From: Desulfococcaceae bacterium HSG9
GTDB lineage: Bacteria; Desulfobacterota; Desulfobacteria; Desulfobacterales; JAUCGF01
Assembly: GCA_030378005.1 (NCBI GenBank)
Contig: JAUCGF010000085.1
Location: forward strand, 1 to 64,000
Length of the DNA: 64,000 bases
Reading direction: 5' to 3'
Position numbers and translations under genes: made by a program. Positions within the stretch are counted from its first letter, which is position 1, and each line of letters begins with the position of its first letter. Positions 9,231 to 16,867 of this stretch are shown here, one piece after another. The notes beneath the pieces are model-generated. The model did not search any database, was not told where the DNA came from, and saw only the letters and a program-made list of their open reading frames with translations.

Positions 9231-9300
9231 AGTAATATCAATCTGTACGCTTCACGCCTCCTGCAAATTTCCTATAAAGACTATCCAAAATTTTTTCCAA
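9231..9300 (-). repeat. Duplicated 3' end of the Wzz-like gene (copy 1)
   Basis: 70 bases that match 9386-9455 at 68 positions, offset 155. On the minus strand this copy encodes LEKILDSLYRKFAGGVKRTD and a stop, the same last 20 codons as the intact gene just upstream. It is a detached tandem duplication of the gene end, with unrelated sequence between the copies. Confidence 0.9.
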
Positions 9301-9385
9301 TTATTAGTCAGAACGGCATAATATAGCCATATAGGGACTACATGCAAAAATCATGCCAGAACAAACCAAAATCCGATGACTATAA

Positions 9386-9455
9386 AGTAATATCAATCTG
9401 TACGCTTCACACCTCCTGCAAATTTCCTATAAAGACCATCCAAAATTTTTTCCAA
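9386..9455 (-). repeat. Duplicated 3' end of the Wzz-like gene (copy 2, in the gene)
   Basis: The in-gene copy of the 70-base direct repeat described at 9231-9300. It covers the last 20 codons and the stop of the Wzz-like gene. Confidence 0.9.
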
Positions 9456-11558
9456 AGGTGTGATGTACGCAGGCCCGCCCCAGTTCAGCACCGGCGCAAA
9501 AGCCGGAATTTGCAGGCGCAGAAACGTTTCCGCAGTTTCCCGGACATCACGGTACATGGTTCGGTCACCTCTGATCACCATAACCACCACATCTGAGTGC
9601 ATTGCCAGATATTCCGTCAAATCGCTTTGTATAACCGGAATCGAATCGATTAAAATGAGGTCATAATCCTTTTTGGCAGTTGCCAGCAACATCTGAAAAA
9701 GCAAACTGGCTTGCCGGGATACGATTTCTCCGGATGAACACAGAATATCAACATTGCGCTCATGGTCGAAATAAATACAATTATGAAATTTTTCTTTGCC
9801 TTTGATATATTCTTCAATTCCGGGATGATCGGGGGCGATATCCATAATCTCCCGAAAAGCCGGATTCGCTGAATTGGCCTCGATAATCAATACCCGCGGC
9901 AGCATTTGACCGAGTAAATGAGCGGTGTTCAGCAAAATATGAGTGGTTCCGGTTTGAGATTCAAAACCGTTAAAAAGAAAAACCTGGCTTTCATTGCGCT
10001 CCCTATCACGCAATAAGTGCAAGGCCAGACTGCGAATCGCTTTAGAAGGATTCGCGTTAGGCGCATCTAGCGTGATTCTGGAAAACGGAATATCCCCGGT
10101 GCCGCGCTCAATAGGCCAGGTAGGCGGATGTCCCAGGGCATGCACCACATTTTTAGGGCTTCGGATACGATTATCTGAAAATTCGATAATAAACAGGAGC
10201 ACGCTAATGGCTCCGAACGGTAAAGCCAGGCACATCATAAATAGTTTTTTACTGTTGTCCCCGGCTTTACTTTTCGGCGGTCGAGCCGGCGTGGCTACCG
10301 ACACCCGGCCGGAAGCATTCGATTGCATTTCCAATTCGCTGATACGGGCGTGAACGCGAAACAGCAATTCGCGCGTGTGCCGGGCTTTAGCCTCTAATTG
10401 CTCTCCCTGAATCATGCGCACGGAATTTATTGAGGCCGCATTTTTGGCTTGTTTTAACTCCTTATCAAGCTGTTTTTCCGCTTTAATCAGCCCTTGATAA
10501 CGTGTTTCAGCCTTGATTGTGCGGACATCCATATCATACTGGCGTTTCCCGTAGATCACCACTTTCGCCAATCCCCGCACCTCTTCCAGCATATCCTGCT
10601 CATACTTGCGCATGGCCTTCATGCGTTCTTCGGTGTAAAGCCGGTCCTTATTATCCGTTGTCAACCCGTCAAACTTGGCGCGCAAGTTTTGCATCTGTTG
10701 GTAAGTCCATGACTGGGTTGAATCCAGGCCCCAGTCGTTGGCAACCATCTCCTCAACATGGGGTTGCATCGATATAGCCGTTATCTGTTTCTGTTCTTTA
10801 AGAATTTGTTTGTAAAGATTCTCGGCTTCAAGCCTTTGGATATGAGTGGAAACGCTTGAGTTCTGGAACTGCTCCATCTTTTTGTAATATAAATTAAATG
10901 ATTCGCCAAAGTTGCTGGTTCCGGATTTTTTAGCAATATCCTCAATTTTTTGCGTGTTTTCTTTCAGAGCTTGAGAAAGCTCTTTGTATTCTGCTTTCAA
11001 ATATTTAAGACGTTTATTATTTTTCGCGCGGTTTTCATCATCCATGATTTCGATATAAACATCCATAATGTGATTCAGAATTTCGGCCACACCGATTTCA
11101 GAATTTCCCTGAATAGCAAGATCAATCAAATGAGACCGAGAAATTGGCTTGACATAAAGGATGTTTGCCAGAATGGATGCGCAAGTCTCAACAGGAAGTC
11201 CTTTGATAAAAAGGGCATCCTTTTGTTCAGGTGTGAGGCGTTTAATCGCTTCCTCAAGGATGCTATTCTCTCGAATGCGTATCGCTTGCGTGCGGGCAAA
11301 ATCGGCATAGCGATTCAGGATTGAGGCTTCTTCGCCTTTGCCGATAATAACCCGAACTACGGGATCGATTCTTAATCGTGCAGACGCCTTATAGAACGGT
11401 TTGACACCCAACAGGGCAAAAGGCGCGAGAATAGTGAAGCCAAAATTGCCCACAAAAATAATGATCACGATATAACGGCGGACAAAACCGATAATATCAA
11501 CAGGCTTGCTTTTTTTGGTTCCCGGCAGAAGGACGCCGGGGGTTTCTTCAGAGGCCAT
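9393..11558 (-). CDS. Wzz/BY-kinase-like exopolysaccharide chain-length protein with degenerate P-loop
   Basis: Polysaccharide co-polymerase. Residues 1-60 hold a cytoplasmic tail and the first transmembrane segment; a long coiled-coil periplasmic region follows (about 170-400); a second transmembrane segment lies near 435-455 (LFMMCLALPFGAISVLLFIIEF); the rest is a BY-kinase or CpsD-like P-loop domain. The nucleotide site is broken: the Walker A position reads SQTGTTHIL, without the essential Lys, and Walker A' reads VLIIEANSANP where VLLIDAD is usual. Walker B (DLILIDSIP) is kept. There is no Tyr-rich tail; the end is LYRKFAGGVKRTD. So it probably keeps its structural role but lost autokinase activity. 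Neighbours: IVP-type protein and Wza. Confidence 0.85.
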   Translation of the reverse strand: MASEETPGVLLPGTKKSKPVDIIGFVRRYIVIIIFVGNFGFTILAPFALLGVKPFYKASARLRIDPVVRVIIGKGEEASILNRYADFARTQAIRIRENSILEEAIKRLTPEQKDALFIKGLPVETCASILANILYVKPISRSHLIDLAIQGNSEIGVAEILNHIMDVYIEIMDDENRAKNNKRLKYLKAEYKELSQALKENTQKIEDIAKKSGTSNFGESFNLYYKKMEQFQNSSVSTHIQRLEAENLYKQILKEQKQITAISMQPHVEEMVANDWGLDSTQSWTYQQMQNLRAKFDGLTTDNKDRLYTEERMKAMRKYEQDMLEEVRGLAKVVIYGKRQYDMDVRTIKAETRYQGLIKAEKQLDKELKQAKNAASINSVRMIQGEQLEAKARHTRELLFRVHARISELEMQSNASGRVSVATPARPPKSKAGDNSKKLFMMCLALPFGAISVLLFIIEFSDNRIRSPKNVVHALGHPPTWPIERGTGDIPFSRITLDAPNANPSKAIRSLALHLLRDRERNESQVFLFNGFESQTGTTHILLNTAHLLGQMLPRVLIIEANSANPAFREIMDIAPDHPGIEEYIKGKEKFHNCIYFDHERNVDILCSSGEIVSRQASLLFQMLLATAKKDYDLILIDSIPVIQSDLTEYLAMHSDVVVMVIRGDRTMYRDVRETAETFLRLQIPAFAPVLNWGGPAYITPLEKILDGLYRKFAGGVKRTD

Positions 11559-11565
11559 AGTTATA

Positions 11566-11617
11566 AAAATGAAACGTGATGCGTGAAACGTAATGCGTGA
11601 AACGTGATGCGTGATTA
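11566..11617. repeat. GTGAAACGTGATGCG tandem repeat
   Basis: About three tandem copies of TGAAACGTGATGCG between the Wzz-like gene and the IVP-type gene. Same family as 7.4, 12.1, 13.3 and 20.7 kb. Confidence 0.85.
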
Positions 11618-12088
11618 TTAGAATGGAATGTTTGTCAATGTTTGATCAAGCCGTTTATATGGTGTTAGCTCTTCCCTTATTGTTGAATTGCGTTGTTGGG
11701 GAATCATTTTCAATAAAAGACGGATTACCTGAGTTATCAAGTCAATTCGATGAGATACGACTGTATTGCCAAGAACATGCTTTCCGTTATAATACCAACC
11801 TCGACTCTCTCTGGCGGAACCAAGGCTATACTGGTAAAATCGGGCTCTGTCTTTACCTGTTCCACGCGAATAGCCTTCAGCTAAATTTGCACTGATTGAT
11901 CCCAAAGAACGATAAAGCTGATCTGATAAACCTCGTGTGCGACTATCTTTCATGAGGTTGGTTACATCATGCCAGCCCAAGTCAGAAACAAATAAAGCTA
12001 ACCGATAGGCCTCCATTTTCCAAAGAGAGTCTGCTTTTATTAAATCAGGAATCGACTTTTCCCACTGCTCATAACTGGTTATTCTCAC
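11618..12088 (-). CDS. Four-helix bundle protein (23S rRNA intervening-sequence protein family)
   Basis: The 156-residue protein carries the family pattern W...YRLALFVSDL (about 24-36), SDQLYRSLGSISANLAEGYSRGTGKDRARFYQYSLGSARES (about 55-95, shown here only as a guide to position) and a final helix with repeated Leu. Members form four-helix bundles, originally found inside 23S rRNA intervening sequences; their function is unknown and many are chromosomal orphans. It interrupts the polysaccharide export row between wza and the Wzz-like gene and is flanked on both sides by GTGAAACG repeats, which suggests that it entered as a mobile or repeat-associated cassette. Confidence 0.85.
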   Translation of the reverse strand: MRITSYEQWEKSIPDLIKADSLWKMEAYRLALFVSDLGWHDVTNLMKDSRTRGLSDQLYRSLGSISANLAEGYSRGTGKDRARFYQYSLGSARESRGWYYNGKHVLGNTVVSHRIDLITQVIRLLLKMIPQQRNSTIREELTPYKRLDQTLTNIPF

Positions 12089-12132
12089 TGTCTTATGTCC
12101 TAAATCTCAATCCTATCATTTAAATTTTAGAG

Positions 12133-12154
12133 CATCACGTTTCACGTTTCATCA
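12133..12154. repeat. CATCACGTTTCACGTTTCATCA repeat
   Basis: Inverted orientation copy of the GTGAAACGTGATG family, directly behind the wza stop codon on the other flank of the IVP-type gene. Confidence 0.75.
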
Positions 12155-12155
12155 T

Positions 12156-13274
12156 TCAATTCCCTCCCTTGCCAACCGTGCCTTCCTGCCCCCACATAAG
12201 ATTTCTTAACTGTTGCATGACGCCGAAGCTTTCCATCACGTCGGTGCCAAGGTTGATCACTCGTAAAGAGGGCAGCAGTTGGCTGATAAAATAGTTAAAC
12301 TTGGCCATGCCGTGTTTCCCTACAAAAATCACATCATTATCGTGCAAGAGGTAATTGGAATCAAAGTTGCCGGTTGTAAGCATTTGCATCAAATCGATTT
12401 CTTTAACACTGCCTTTGCCGCCGTAACCCGCACGAATCAAGAAAACTTGCTTTTTATCGGCATCCGGCCCAGGTCCGCCGGATTTCATCAGAGCGTCCAT
12501 CATAGTTAACTGGCCGGTGAGTCGAATGGCACCGGGACTTAAAACTTCACCCATCACATACACCAATTCAGCTTGGCTTTCAGGAATAAAAATCACATCG
12601 TTATTACGTATGCGTGCGTTCAAGGACATATTGCCGTTGTGAAGCAGGTCATTCAGATCAATCCAGATAATCATATCTTTGCCACGGATAATAGCACATT
12701 TGGTTAAAAATGCCTGTTCCGCCACAATCGGCAGACCGCCGGCCAATGACAGGGCTTCAAGTAAAGTTCCTTTACCCGGAAATGTCACGACTCCGGGATT
12801 TTCCACCCGCCCCAAAACAAAGGCTTTATTGTTTTTGTATTCATTGATAGATACCATCACTTCGGGCTTGGTATATAGTTTGGATAGTTTTTCTGTAATT
12901 TCTTGATTGATATCCTCACGCGTGCGATCGGCCACTTTGATATTGCCGATTCGCATAACGGATATGACGCCGTCCGGGCCAACCACAATTCGGGGTTCGG
13001 AAAGTTCCGGCCGCTGCCAAACCTTGATCGAAAGCACATCTCCGGAACCGAGAAGATAATCTTTGGCGATGGATTCCGATAGCTTTTCAACTTGCTCAAC
13101 AGAAGCGAATCCTTCCACCCGTATCGGTTCATTTTTAAAAATTTGCTCTTGTGTGTCAGCAAGCGGTTCAGGCGTAGGTTTTATCGTTGTACAGGCGCTT
13201 AGAGAGATAATGAGACACAGAAAAAATAAGCTCCCAATTTGAGAAAATTGATTTTTTTTATGAGATATGAGCAT
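12156..13274 (-). CDS. Wza-like outer-membrane polysaccharide export lipoprotein
   Basis: Forms the outer-membrane channel for exopolysaccharide. A signal peptide with lipobox LSAC ends at Cys about 28. The polysaccharide export domain starts at YLLGSGDVLSIKVWQRPEL (about 73-91) and is followed by two SLBB-type domains (AFVLGRVENPGVV about 151 and VYVMGEVLSPGAIRL about 239). The length of 372 is normal for the family. It lies upstream of the IVP-type gene and the Wzz-like gene on the same strand. Confidence 0.92.
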   Translation of the reverse strand: MLISHKKNQFSQIGSLFFLCLIISLSACTTIKPTPEPLADTQEQIFKNEPIRVEGFASVEQVEKLSESIAKDYLLGSGDVLSIKVWQRPELSEPRIVVGPDGVISVMRIGNIKVADRTREDINQEITEKLSKLYTKPEVMVSINEYKNNKAFVLGRVENPGVVTFPGKGTLLEALSLAGGLPIVAEQAFLTKCAIIRGKDMIIWIDLNDLLHNGNMSLNARIRNNDVIFIPESQAELVYVMGEVLSPGAIRLTGQLTMMDALMKSGGPGPDADKKQVFLIRAGYGGKGSVKEIDLMQMLTTGNFDSNYLLHDNDVIFVGKHGMAKFNYFISQLLPSLRVINLGTDVMESFGVMQQLRNLMWGQEGTVGKGGN

Positions 13275-13296
13275 ACAAACTTAGACTTTCAATATT

Positions 13297-13358
13297 GGTG
13301 AAACGTGAATCCATGTTTCACGCATCACGCATCACGCATCACGCATCACGTTTCACTT
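13297..13358. repeat. GTGAAACG / CGCATCACG tandem palindromic repeat
   Basis: GTGAAACGTGAATCCATG followed by TTTCACGCATCACGCATCACGCATCACGCATCACGTTTCAC. The 9-base unit ATCACGCATC is repeated several times, so the copy number is probably variable. It fills the gap between wza and the duplicated membrane protein gene. Confidence 0.85.
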
Positions 13359-14649
13359 TAAATTGATAGCACCACCTCACTATCATGGCGCTTATACAAA
13401 TTGCGAGAGCGCACCCTGCTATCACATCAATTTTTGTGATTGGTTGTGGGAAAATGCCCGTAGGAATCAAACTGATGCCAGCGCCTGATTTTAAAAGATA
13501 AAAAACAAATAATGCGAAAACAACGATAATAGGCGCTGAAATCACAAAAAGAAAACAGACGTTAGCCAGTAAGTTGTTGTCTGACAATTTAGCGATGTTA
13601 CTACGCACTATATCGAAAATCCTTATCTGAAAAATAAGTATGAATGCGCTGATAAAAGCTCCGATTGCACATCCCACGATCAAATCTGTCATTGTAATTT
13701 TGGGAAAACAGGGAATATCACCCACAATGATAACGACGAGGCCCGCTTTTATCAAATAGAATGCCAATAGCATAAGGCCCGCGATAAGCGGACCGCCAAG
13801 AGAAACCCAAAAGCATAGGCTTGCCAGATGACTGTTTGTCGGCGATTGTTTGCCGCGTGCTTGATTTCGGTTATCTCGGCCCATAAGCAAAACAAAATAA
13901 TAATCACGCAAAACAGGGATATTGCCTCTGATGTCGATGGCATGTGTTTTTAGCGTTTTTTTTTGCCTCAGCACCGCTTTGACAGCCCCTATCTGATTAT
14001 TGTCCAGAGGCTCCTTTTTAAGAGTTGTTTTGATTTGCTTTACAGCACGTTTGGTATAGGCATTTTTTAAGAGTGCATCGCCTCCTTGCTTTTTTTTAAA
14101 GAGCGCTTTTCGCAAGGATACGGATAGAGTTATAAAGCCTGCGACAACTATCAAAATACATATTCCGGAAATAAGGTCAATTCCATATCCGTCCACACCA
14201 CACCAAAAGCATACGATAGTCCATACATGCTGCACTTCAGGCAGCATTTTCATTTTGTATTTTAAGAGGTAGAGAGGAAGCAGCGCGCCCAGGAAAAACA
14301 TAATCAACATGGTTGCATAGATTAAAAAAAAATTGATAGATAGCATATCCATCTTATTACGAATTTTTCTTGCCGTGTTTTTATGTTTACGCCGATCTTC
14401 ACCCGCAACAAAAACAAGATAATAATGTCGGCCAAAGAATGGGATATCACCCCGGATGTCAACCGGATGTTTCTTAAACGGTTTATTGTCCCGCATAACA
14501 TTTTTAATTGTTTTTTGTTGATTTTTGGATAATGAATTTTTAATTTCATTATCAATGGCGCACATAAAGCAATTTTCAAATTTCTTTTCGTTAGCAATGG
14601 TGCATTTAGCGCATTTTGCAAAGCCATCCGGAACGTTATCAGATTTCAT
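13339..14649 (-). CDS. Internally duplicated membrane protein with N-terminal CxxC pairs
   Basis: No function recognised. The N-terminus has two Cys pairs (CAKC about 13-16 and CFMC about 27-30) that could bind zinc. Two homologous halves follow, each with a soluble motif and then membrane segments: HPVDIRGDIPFFGRHYYLVFVAGEDRR (positions about 61-87, key residues DIRG, IP, YY, G.D.R) and HAIDIRGNIPVLRDYYFVLLMGRDNR (about 238-263). At least eight hydrophobic segments are visible (about 103-127, 141-175, 282-305, 317-345, 364-390, 402-425). The 3' end of the frame runs into the GTGAAACG repeat, and the last residues KVKRDA may be repeat-derived. It precedes wza, so it may belong to the surface polysaccharide block. 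Confidence 0.7.
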   Translation of the reverse strand: MKSDNVPDGFAKCAKCTIANEKKFENCFMCAIDNEIKNSLSKNQQKTIKNVMRDNKPFKKHPVDIRGDIPFFGRHYYLVFVAGEDRRKHKNTARKIRNKMDMLSINFFLIYATMLIMFFLGALLPLYLLKYKMKMLPEVQHVWTIVCFWCGVDGYGIDLISGICILIVVAGFITLSVSLRKALFKKKQGGDALLKNAYTKRAVKQIKTTLKKEPLDNNQIGAVKAVLRQKKTLKTHAIDIRGNIPVLRDYYFVLLMGRDNRNQARGKQSPTNSHLASLCFWVSLGGPLIAGLMLLAFYLIKAGLVVIIVGDIPCFPKITMTDLIVGCAIGAFISAFILIFQIRIFDIVRSNIAKLSDNNLLANVCFLFVISAPIIVVFALFVFYLLKSGAGISLIPTGIFPQPITKIDVIAGCALAICISAMIVRWCYQFKVKRDA

Positions 14650-14874
14650 GCGATATTCCCCTTATATCATAATGATGACTTTGCATTATTTGGCAGGTTA
14701 ATCAAATGGCTTGAGCTTAAATCGCGGAATATGGTTTGAACGGAAATTGACGGCCTGACTCTATGCTTGACTAAATATCTTATATCAGGTTATATGTCAA
14801 TGTGAAACGTGGAACTTCAAAAACGGCTATTTTTTTAGAGACTGTCCCTTAACTAAAACAAAGCGAATATTACT

Positions 14875-15936
14875 ATGAAAAACCAATCTTTACTTATTGT
14901 TGATGATGAAGTCAATGTGATCAAGAGCCTTAAACGGCTGTTATTGAATGAAGATTATACGATCTATTCCGCCAATTCCGGTGCCGAAGGGTTGGAATTG
15001 CTGGAAAACAACGTTATCGGCGTTGTGATGTCTGATCAGCGAATGCCTGAGATGGACGGCATCACTTTTTTGGAATCAGTGCGCCAACGGTATCCTTATA
15101 CGGTTCGAATCATTCTGACCGCCCATGCCAGTTTGGACAGCGCCATCGCGGCCATCCGGCACGCTCGACTATACGATTATCTTATCAAACCCTGGTCTGA
15201 AAACGTGCTTTTAAACACGCTTGCCAAAGCCTTTGAATATCATAACTTGATAGTGGATAAAAAAAGGCTTGAACAAAAGGTGCATGAACAAAATGACGAA
15301 CTGAAGCATATCAATACGAATTTGGAAGCCATGGTCAGTCAACGCACCGAACAACTTCAGGAAGCTGTTGAAGAAGGTATTTTAATGCTTGCGACCGCGG
15401 CGGAAGCCAATGATGACGACACCGGAGACCATGTGAAACGAATTCAGTCATTGACGCAGGCGATTTGTATCGAGCTTGGAATGACTTCCGCTAAAGCGGA
15501 GGAGATCGGCTTTTTCAGCATGATGCACGATGTGGGGAAAATCCATACACCGGACAGTATTTTAAAAAAGCCCGGTTCGTTAGATGCCGAAGAATGGAAA
15601 ATTATGAAAGATCACTCCGCCGCCGGTGAATTGATTCTAGGAAATAAGCCGTTTTACAAGATCGCTCGTGAAATTGCCCGCAGCCATCACGAACGTTGGG
15701 ACGGAAAAGGTTATCCTGATGGTTTAAAAGGTGATGCCATTCCCCTTCCAGCCCGAATTGTCAATGTGGCTGATGTGTTTGACGCCTTAACCCATAAACG
15801 GGTTTATAAACCGGCCTGGCCTGTGGCGCAGGCGCTTGATGAGATGCGCAAAATGTCCGGTGAAAATTTTGACCCGGATGTTGCGAATGCGTTTTTTGCG
15901 TTAATTGACACCGGCAAGTTCAAAGTGTCCGAATAA
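14875..15936 (+). CDS. Response regulator with HD-GYP output domain
   Basis: Receiver domain about 1-125 (acidic pair DDE at 10-12, phosphoacceptor Asp in MSDQRMPEMDG about 53, Thr in ILTAHA, Lys in LIKPW about 103), a coiled-coil linker 125-165, and an HD-GYP domain 165-340 with GDHVKRI, MMHDVGKIHTPD, KDHSAAG, SHHERWDGKGYPDGL and VADVFDALT. All metal ligands and the GYP signature are kept, so c-di-GMP phosphodiesterase activity is expected. The histidine kinase partner is not adjacent. The 225-base gap upstream shows no clear motif except a short GTGAAACGTGGAA copy at 14801. Confidence 0.95.
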   Translation: MKNQSLLIVDDEVNVIKSLKRLLLNEDYTIYSANSGAEGLELLENNVIGVVMSDQRMPEMDGITFLESVRQRYPYTVRIILTAHASLDSAIAAIRHARLYDYLIKPWSENVLLNTLAKAFEYHNLIVDKKRLEQKVHEQNDELKHINTNLEAMVSQRTEQLQEAVEEGILMLATAAEANDDDTGDHVKRIQSLTQAICIELGMTSAKAEEIGFFSMMHDVGKIHTPDSILKKPGSLDAEEWKIMKDHSAAGELILGNKPFYKIAREIARSHHERWDGKGYPDGLKGDAIPLPARIVNVADVFDALTHKRVYKPAWPVAQALDEMRKMSGENFDPDVANAFFALIDTGKFKVSE

Positions 15937-16127
15937 AATTCAATCAACGTCATATTCGGTAGCCGCCTTCAACTCCCATCCGGAAAATACTAATGCCAGA
16001 CATTTCAGGGTTGTCTTCTTGCGCTTGCTGACAACCCTTTTGTCCAAAGCATATTTCATTTAAAATTAAATAGTTATCCTTCGGAATTTTAAAAATTGTC
16101 CTGTACAGTGGGCATGTGGTTAAAGCC

Positions 16128-16191
16128 GGTGGGCAAAATGCCGACGAACGTTTGTGTGAATGCGGGCATTGTAGTCGGCATTTTACCCACC
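16128..16191. repeat. Inverted repeat GGTGGGCAAAATGCCGAC / GTCGGCATTTTACCCACC
   Basis: 18-base arms (16128-16145 and 16174-16191) with one mismatch around a 28-base loop. It lies in the 440-base gap between the HD-GYP gene and the DUF3617 gene, which otherwise shows no gene. It is unrelated in sequence to the other repeat families but has the same build. Confidence 0.85.
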
Positions 16192-16376
16192 CTACCGAAT
16201 GATAATTATGATGTGATGATGATTGGCAGTGTTTTTCATGGGATTTCATGTTTTGACCATGTGCCTGACTGTAATTTTTGCACTGCTGTTGACTTTAACT
16301 TGATTTTTAATATATAAGCCCAAATAGTATTTATGTTAATTGATTATTTCAAGCCAATCAGGCCAAAGGAGGAAAA

Positions 16377-16802
16377 ATGTTTGTTAAAAAAAAGATGATT
16401 ACATTGATTATCGTTGCTCTGACATGTCTGACCGCTAATGCTGATGCTGTGGATATGCAAGATGGTAACTGGGAAATAACCGTTCAGGCGGAAATACAGG
16501 GAACATCGATGAAACTGCCGCCAATGACTTACACCCAGTGTCTGACCAGCCAGAATGTTATACCCATGCAAAGTAAATCCGGACAGGAATGTGAATTTAT
16601 TGAAAAAAATGTCAGTGGAAATCCCATTACATGGAAAATGCGTTGCACGGGACAGGGAATGAAGATGGATATTGACGGTAAGGTGAATTACCAAAACACT
16701 TCATTTTCAGGCAACATCACCATGCGCGTAAATAATCCTGATGGAGAGAAAACCGTTATGAAACAAAAAATATCAGGCAAACGCACAGGTGACTGTAATT
16801 AA
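16377..16802 (+). CDS. DUF3617 family periplasmic protein
   Basis: A 141-residue secreted protein with a signal peptide (about 1-25, cleavage after ADA). The body shows the DUF3617 pattern: GNWEITVQAEIQG, MTYTQCLTSQN, CEFIEKNVSGNPITWKMRC and a repeated beta-strand ending GKRTGDCN. Four Cys residues could make two disulfides. The function of this family is unknown. A perfect AAAGGAGG site sits seven bases before the ATG. It may be cotranscribed with the radical SAM gene 65 bases downstream. Confidence 0.85.
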   Translation: MFVKKKMITLIIVALTCLTANADAVDMQDGNWEITVQAEIQGTSMKLPPMTYTQCLTSQNVIPMQSKSGQECEFIEKNVSGNPITWKMRCTGQGMKMDIDGKVNYQNTSFSGNITMRVNNPDGEKTVMKQKISGKRTGDCN

Positions 16803-16867
16803 AAGAAAGTAAAGCGGAAGGCTGATCCGTTTTCGATAAACATAAAAACTGGAAAGAATGGACGTGA

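Noticed and set aside
13297-13358. Possible CRISPR array (repeated CGCATCA units)
   Set aside because: Units are 9-14 bases and directly adjacent, with no unique spacers and no cas genes.
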